A stretch of 42,456 nucleotides of DNA, taken from the NCBI GenBank assembly GCA_011170325.1, contig DUEX01000003.1:16661-59116 (forward strand), given 5' to 3'. Under the pieces are notes generated by a model, which saw only the letters and a list, made by a program, of their open reading frames with translations, ran no database searches and had not been told where the DNA came from. Below, one piece after another: positions 37,227 to 42,456 of the stretch; positions within the stretch are counted from its first letter, which is position 1; the number at the start of each line of letters is the position of its first letter. The position numbers and the translations under genes are program-made. Source of the stretch: Dehalococcoidia bacterium. Its GTDB lineage: Bacteria > Chloroflexota > Dehalococcoidia > GIF9 > UBA5629.

Positions 37227-38030
37227 TTATCCTTTACGCCAAGTTATCTGGTTAAGAGGCATTTCTACAGTGGCTCCGGTCTCTAATTCCACCGATACTG
37301 CTTCTTTCAGTGGGTTGTTGCCGACTACTTTAGCTCTGCCTAGAGATGTGGATACTTCCTGACCTAACTCAGGCAACCTTTCCTTCATAGCTTGGTATTG
37401 GTCATATTCATACCCCAAACAGCAAAGGAGACGACCACAAATACCCGATGTTTTCATTGGGTTGAGCGCAATATCTTGCTCCTTCGCCATCTTGATAGAA
37501 ACTGGGGCAAATTCACCGAGAAAGGTGATACAGCATAAAGGAAAACCACATTTACCTAAGCCACCGACTAATTTGGCCTCGTCTCTGGCTCCGACTTGCC
37601 TTAACTCAACACGAGTTCTTAGGCTGCGACTTAATTCCCGAACTAGCTCACGAAAATCAACTCTCTTCTCAGAGCTGAAAAAGATGGTAAGATGACTTCC
37701 GTCAAGATTATATTGAGCCGAAAGCAGTTTCATACGAAGGTTGAGCTTTTCATTCAACTCTCGGCACTTAGCCAGGGCTTTCACCGCCTTTTCCTGCTGT
37801 TGTTGAGCTTGCTCTATATCCTCAGCCTGTGCCTTGCGAACTACTGACTTTAACGGCTCAGTGATGTCACTGGATAAAACTTGTTTTGGGGAAATGACTA
37901 CTTTGCCTAATTCTTGGCCATGACTGGTCTCAACTACCACATAGTCATTTACTTCTACAGTGATACCCGCCGCATCGAAATAGTAGATCTTACCAACTTG
38001 TTGAAAACGAACCCCAACTATCTCAGACAT
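37227..38030 (-). CDS. ricT: PSP1-domain protein, RicT/YaaT family
   Basis: GKCGFPLCCITFLGEFAPVSIKMAKEQDIALNPMKTSGICGRLLCCLGYEYDQY. Confidence 0.92.
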   Translation of the reverse strand: MSEIVGVRFQQVGKIYYFDAAGITVEVNDYVVVETSHGQELGKVVISPKQVLSSDITEPLKSVVRKAQAEDIEQAQQQQEKAVKALAKCRELNEKLNLRMKLLSAQYNLDGSHLTIFFSSEKRVDFRELVRELSRSLRTRVELRQVGARDEAKLVGGLGKCGFPLCCITFLGEFAPVSIKMAKEQDIALNPMKTSGICGRLLCCLGYEYDQYQAMKERLPELGQEVSTSLGRAKVVGNNPLKEAVSVELETGATVEMPLNQITWRKG

Positions 38031-38057
38031 TATAAGGTGACGAGCATAGATAATATT

Positions 38058-39074
38058 TTATGCCCTGATTTTCCCCTCCTTTCTAGGCATATCGAGCATC
38101 AAAATCTCAAACACTAAGCGTAGATTAGCGTTTCTGGAAATCTGGCCTAACGATTTCTGTAAACTGTGGATGAAATACTTGACCTCCGGCAAAGTTAGTG
38201 TCTGTCCCCACTCCTCAAGAGCTAAGGCATAATCAACATTAGTAATAGCTTGTCTACAGCCGCATTTAGTTAACATCACATCACGCCACCAAGCAAGCCA
38301 AAGCTTTATCACCTCTTCAGCTGGTTTCCGGTCACTTCCAAACTGGGCAGCATAGACGAAGCGTTCCTCCCAGCCAGCGTTGGGCAAAGAGGACAATTCG
38401 GACAACCTTCGAGTCCGCTGCTGAAGATAACTATCATCAACTGAAGCCGCTATTGCCCAGCCAAGACAACCCTGAGACAGTCGAGCCAAAAGCCTAGCTT
38501 TATCACCATCAATCCCATGAGACTTAACAAGCACACTCTCTACTTCTCCACTAGGCATAGGCTTTAATTCCACCCGCTGGCAGCGAGAAATCACTGTGGG
38601 TAAAAGCCATGTCTCCTCAGCAGTCAGGAGAAGCACAATCGCTCTAGGTGGTGGCTCTTCTAGGGTCTTGAGCAAGCAGTTAGCCGCTTCGCTGGATAAG
38701 TATTCGGCGCCATCGATAATAAATACTTTATACTTGCCCTCGTAAGGGGGCAAACTGGCACTTCTCTGAAGCCCCCTGATGTCCTCAATGCTGATTTCAA
38801 CCTGTGGTTTCACCTCCTTCAAACCTTTGGCTGAGTTTAGACCTATAACTATAACATCAGCATGCTTGCCATCGAGGATTCTACGACAAGCCTGACATTC
38901 ACCACAGGGTGGCTCAGCCCCTTGACAATTTAGCACTTGAGCCAAGTCGGTAGCCAGGGTGGTCTTACCCACATGGGGTGGTCCTACAAGGAGGTAAGCA
39001 TGAGCCAAATTGCCTACTTTGAGGCTATGTTCAAGCAAAGCTAAAACTTTAGATTGACCAATCGTTTGCCACAT
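38058..39074 (-). CDS. holB: DNA polymerase III subunit delta'
   Basis: MWQTIGQSKVLALLEHSLKVGNLAHAYLLVGPPHVGKTTLA; zinc module CQGAEPPCGECQACRRI; SSEAANCLLKTLEEPP. Confidence 0.92.
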   Translation of the reverse strand: MWQTIGQSKVLALLEHSLKVGNLAHAYLLVGPPHVGKTTLATDLAQVLNCQGAEPPCGECQACRRILDGKHADVIVIGLNSAKGLKEVKPQVEISIEDIRGLQRSASLPPYEGKYKVFIIDGAEYLSSEAANCLLKTLEEPPPRAIVLLLTAEETWLLPTVISRCQRVELKPMPSGEVESVLVKSHGIDGDKARLLARLSQGCLGWAIAASVDDSYLQQRTRRLSELSSLPNAGWEERFVYAAQFGSDRKPAEEVIKLWLAWWRDVMLTKCGCRQAITNVDYALALEEWGQTLTLPEVKYFIHSLQKSLGQISRNANLRLVFEILMLDMPRKEGKIRA

Positions 39075-39081
39075 ATCACCT

Positions 39082-40407
39082 CTAAATTACATCTAAGCTC
39101 ATCAAATCCTGATAGCTCTCTCGCCTTCGGATGGGGTGAGCTTTGCCATCTCTAACCATCACAATAGCTGGTTTGGGGACCATGTTGTAATTATTTGCCA
39201 TAGGGATAGAATAAGCGCCGCTGACTGGTATAGCAATAATATCTCCAGGTAAAACCGGTGACAGAGCCACATCTCTGACTAAAATATCACCTGACTCACA
39301 ATATCTACCAGCGATGGTGACTTTTGTTGACTCCTTCTCGCTAACCTTGTTAGCTACCAAAGCCTCATATCTTGCTTCATAAAAAGCCGGTCTGACATTA
39401 TCGCCTATACCACCATCAACACAAACATAGTTCCTTATTCTAGGTATCTCCTTTATAGTACCAGCGGTGTATAAAGCTACTCCTGCCTGACCTACAATTG
39501 CTCTCCCCGGCTCGACGATAAGCTGAGGATAGGCTAACCTCAGCTCATCAGCTGTGCTTATCAGCTTGGAGACTATGGCTTCAGCATAATTAGCTATACT
39601 TGGCGTTGAAGAATCTAGCGTATATTTGACAGCAAAGCCGCCACCAGGGCTAAGTTCCTCAAGATGAAAGTCACGCTTGCCTTTCATTTCCTTGGCAAAA
39701 CGGAGGGCGAGGTCTATAGCTAGCTGATAAGGAGACACCTCAGGAATCGGGGAGCCAAGGTGAAAGTGAAACCCCAAAAGGTTAAGGTTAGAAGCTGACA
39801 TAGCTTGAGCTACCGCTATATCAGCCTGCCCGGTAGTTAACGGGAAACCAAATTTGCTATCCAGTATCCCAGTGGTAGTATGGCGGTGAGTATGGGGGTC
39901 AACCCCCGGAGTAAGACGAAGCAAAATATTCTGGACGATTTCCATCTCTTCAGCCAGCCTGTTAACCAAGTCAAGCTCATAAAAGTTGTCAACCACAATC
40001 CGGCTGACCCTCCAGTTTAAAGCCAGCTTTAGCTCATCCGTTGTCTTATTATTGCCGTGAAAGTAAACCTTATTTGGAGGAAAACCCACTGATTGAGCCA
40101 CGCTCAACTCTCCACCAGAGACAACATCTAGCCCCAGCCCTTCTTCTTTGAAGATAAGGGCTAAAGCTCGATTCAGGAAAGCCTTTGATGCGTAGATAAT
40201 CAATGTCTCCGGATAGCGCTTGGTGAACTCAGCCTGGAACTCTCGGCATTTAGAGCGAAGAGTAAACTCGTCAAAAACATAAAGGGGTGTGCCATATTCC
40301 CTAACCAGCTCAACGCTATCGTAGCCACCGATGTAAAGGTGGCCGCGGTTATCTACTTCTGTTGTCAACGGAAACAGGGAAAGCTTGGGCAAACTATTCT
40401 GGCTCAT
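39082..40407 (-). CDS. lysA: Diaminopimelate decarboxylase
   Basis: YASKAFLNRALALIFKEEGLGLDVVSGGELSVA ... FHFHLGSPI ... GGGFAVKY ... VEPGRAIVGQAG ... CESGDIL. Confidence 0.95.
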   Translation of the reverse strand: MSQNSLPKLSLFPLTTEVDNRGHLYIGGYDSVELVREYGTPLYVFDEFTLRSKCREFQAEFTKRYPETLIIYASKAFLNRALALIFKEEGLGLDVVSGGELSVAQSVGFPPNKVYFHGNNKTTDELKLALNWRVSRIVVDNFYELDLVNRLAEEMEIVQNILLRLTPGVDPHTHRHTTTGILDSKFGFPLTTGQADIAVAQAMSASNLNLLGFHFHLGSPIPEVSPYQLAIDLALRFAKEMKGKRDFHLEELSPGGGFAVKYTLDSSTPSIANYAEAIVSKLISTADELRLAYPQLIVEPGRAIVGQAGVALYTAGTIKEIPRIRNYVCVDGGIGDNVRPAFYEARYEALVANKVSEKESTKVTIAGRYCESGDILVRDVALSPVLPGDIIAIPVSGAYSIPMANNYNMVPKPAIVMVRDGKAHPIRRRESYQDLMSLDVI

Positions 40408-40658
40408 TTAGACAAATACCACTGATATCGGCAGACTGCAGTCATTATACTACCCTCACATCCAATCTGTCACCCCAGTGGTAGGAGCTGTTTGAGGCAT
40501 TCACAAAACGAGGGGATAGCATAGGTAGCAAGACTTCTTCTTGATTGGGGTGGGGCTATCAAGGCAACTATCTTAGAGGCTTGTGGAAAGCTGCTAGCGC
40601 TTTTATCCAGAAGCAGATGGCACCTAATGAATGCCTCTCTTTCATTGCCATAATCACA

Positions 40659-40688
40659 TTGACGCCAGACCTCAACGGCGAGTAAAAT
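40659..40688 (+). promoter_or_regulatory. Putative promoter of the M16 peptidase gene
   Basis: TTGACG (40659-40664), 18-nt spacer, TAAAAT (40683-40688); GTG start at 40698. Confidence 0.6.
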
Positions 40689-40697
40689 TCTGATATC

Positions 40698-41960
40698 GTG
40701 TACCATAAAGTGACCCTCGGTAACGGATTGCGTCTTATTACCAGCAGCATGCCTCATATTCCTTCAGTCTCTGTGGTTTTCTTCATAGGTGTCGGAGCGT
40801 GCTATGAGATTGAGGCTGAAGTTGGCATTTCCCATTTTATCGAGCATCTCTGCTTTAAGGGCACCCAAAGGTACCGGACTTCTAGGGAAATCAGTGAAGC
40901 TATTGAAGGCGTTGGTGGCATAATCAATGGTAGTACTGATAAGGAAATAAGCAGCTTCTGGTGTAAGGTAGCTAGCCAGCATTCTCTTTTAGCTGTGGAT
41001 GTGCTTGTTGACCTGTTACGTAATTCTCGCTTCGATGCCAAAGATATCGACCGAGAACGCCAGATAATCATTGAGGAAATAAATATGAACCTTGATTTCC
41101 CACAGCAGCGAGTGGGCATGCTAATCGATGAGCTTCTATGGCCAGGGCAGCCATTGGGGCGTGACGTAGCTGGGAATAAAGAAACGGTAGCTGCTTTAAC
41201 TCGCCAACAAATGCTCAACTTCTTTTCCCACCATTATTTACCAAACAATACTGTGGTTAGCATTGCTGGTGATATTGAACAGGAACAAGTGCAAGACATC
41301 ATCAACCAAGCTCTCGGTGACTGGATCCCTAACAAGGTATCGGCCCGTTTTTCAAACGGCGGTAAACAAGAAGCACCTAGGTTACATATCGAGTTTCGAG
41401 ATACTGAACAAGCTCACCTTTGTCTTGGTGTTCCTGGGCTATCTCTTCTTCATCCTGACCGTTTTACTATTGACCTACTTAGCGTAGTATTGGGCGAGGG
41501 GATGAGCAGTCGTCTATTCACTGAGGTCAGAGAACGACAGGGGCTTGCCTATGATATTCACAGCTATGTTGATCATTTTACGGATTCAGGAGCAGCCATT
41601 ATTTATGCTGGAGTTGACCCTGAGCGAGTTGACAGTGCACTAAAGGCTATCCTTAGCCAGCTTTATCAGCTCAAGGAAGGCATCTCTGAAATCGAACTCA
41701 ATAAGGCCAAAGAATTAGCCAAAGGGCGGCTGCTATTGAGCCTAGAAAATAGTCGAAATGTTGCCGTTTGGTTAGGGGCTCAGGAGATGCTTACTAACCG
41801 CATCCTCACTGTAGATGAAATCATATCCTTGGTCGAAGCTGTTACCACTGATGACTTAAGGCGAGTCGCTCAGCAACTTCTGACTAGTGAAAAGCTGAAT
41901 TTGGCTATCGTCGGACCTGTTAAGGAAGAGGAAGCGTTAGCAGACCTGCTCAAGCTCTAA
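40698..41960 (+). CDS. M16 family zinc peptidase (processing-peptidase-like)
   Basis: Inverted zinc motif HFIEH in ISHFIEHLCFKGT; EEINMNLDFPQQRV; GMSSRLFTEVRERQGLAYDIHS. Confidence 0.94.
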   Translation: MYHKVTLGNGLRLITSSMPHIPSVSVVFFIGVGACYEIEAEVGISHFIEHLCFKGTQRYRTSREISEAIEGVGGIINGSTDKEISSFWCKVASQHSLLAVDVLVDLLRNSRFDAKDIDRERQIIIEEINMNLDFPQQRVGMLIDELLWPGQPLGRDVAGNKETVAALTRQQMLNFFSHHYLPNNTVVSIAGDIEQEQVQDIINQALGDWIPNKVSARFSNGGKQEAPRLHIEFRDTEQAHLCLGVPGLSLLHPDRFTIDLLSVVLGEGMSSRLFTEVRERQGLAYDIHSYVDHFTDSGAAIIYAGVDPERVDSALKAILSQLYQLKEGISEIELNKAKELAKGRLLLSLENSRNVAVWLGAQEMLTNRILTVDEIISLVEAVTTDDLRRVAQQLLTSEKLNLAIVGPVKEEEALADLLKL

Positions 41961-41974
41961 AGCCCTGCCAGTAA

Positions 41975-42008
41975 AGGATAGAGCTACCCATTTGGTCGGC
42001 TCTATCCT
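41975..42008. terminator. Stem-loop between converging M16 peptidase and groL
   Basis: Perfect 10-bp stem AGGATAGAGC / GCTCTATCCT with inner ACC/GGT; sits between convergent stops; only weak T-tracts. Confidence 0.6.
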
Positions 42009-42027
42009 ACAAGGCTTTTGTGTCCCT

Positions 42028-42456
42028 CTAATACTCCGGCATAGGTGGCATTGGTGCCTTCTCTTTCTCTGGAATGTCGGTCACCAGAGATTCGGTGGTC
42101 AGAATCATATTGGCAATGCTGGAAGCATTCTCCAAGCCGGTCCTAGTAACCTTAAGCGGGTCGATAATGCCCTTGGCCACCATATCGCCGAAATCACCTT
42201 TCACCGCATCATAGCCAGTACCTTTCTTGCTGCGCTTAACTTTATCCACAACCACCGAGCCCTCCTGCCCAGCGTTTATAACAATCCAGCGAAGTGGCTC
42301 CTCTAAAGCCCGCTTAAGGATAGCAACGCCGGTAGCTTCATCACCTTCCACCTTAACCTTATCTAGAACCGGGCTGGTATTAAGTAAGGCAACACCACCA
42401 CCAGGCAGAATCCCTTCCTCAACTGCAGACCTGGTCGCCGATAGGGCATCCTCAAC
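42028..42456 (-). CDS. groL: Chaperonin GroEL, C-terminal part (runs off window edge)
   Basis: Reverse strand [31 protein letters not shown] ... [62 protein letters not shown]. Confidence 0.96.
   Translation of the reverse strand, partial: VEDALSATRSAVEEGILPGGGVALLNTSPVLDKVKVEGDEATGVAILKRALEEPLRWIVINAGQEGSVVVDKVKRSKKGTGYDAVKGDFGDMVAKGIIDPLKVTRTGLENASSIANMILTTESLVTDIPEKEKAPMPPMPEY

Noticed and set aside
40470-40757. Minus-strand ORFs upstream of lysA (40470-40757, 40568-40750)
   Set aside because: No motif, overlap the M16 promoter and 5' end; probably chance.
42028-42060. GroEL C-terminus ends MPPMPEY instead of a GGM-repeat tail
   Set aside because: GroEL tails vary among lineages; not unusual enough to report.

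Overview
The window is a compact, gene-dense bacterial chromosome segment. Gene content and synteny suggest Chloroflexota/Dehalococcoidia-like (inference). From left to right: (1) an F0F1 ATP synthase operon on the minus strand (atpI-like, atpB, atpE, an unlisted 43-aa membrane ORF, atpF, atpH, partial atpA), with a zinc-ribbon gene and a bifunctional-nuclease (DUF151) gene upstream; (2) dtd, a Fur-family regulator, a CbiMNQO-type Ni/Co ECF transporter and a small helical accessory ORF on the plus strand; (3) nadC, a cupin, a membrane protein and plsY, with two ORF-poor intergenic regions; (4) mfd; (5) a long minus-strand fatty-acid and phospholipid synthesis cluster containing two KAS II genes, FabG, FabK-like and FabL-like enoyl reductases, FabD, AcpS, PlsX, ACPs, a HadAB-like hotdog pair, rpmF/DUF177, DegV, nusB and a radical SAM gene; (6) an M20 peptidase and a split 2-hydroxyacyl-CoA dehydratase activase set; (7) a replication cluster (rplI, dnaB, a DnaD-like gene, a DnaC-like loader with two tandem AAA+ modules, HNH endonuclease); (8) ricT, holB, lysA, an M16 peptidase and partial groL. 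No tRNA, rRNA, CRISPR array or intact mobile element was seen. The most interesting items are the tandem-AAA+ helicase-loader candidate, the 43-aa ORF inside the atp operon, the fatty-acid cluster with a HadAB-like pair and no fabZ/fabH in view, the split activase locus, an apparent ATC start codon for one fabF, an ACP paralogue without the canonical DSL motif, and a degenerate repeat pair flanking plsY. All family calls come from reading motifs by eye; no database search was run.
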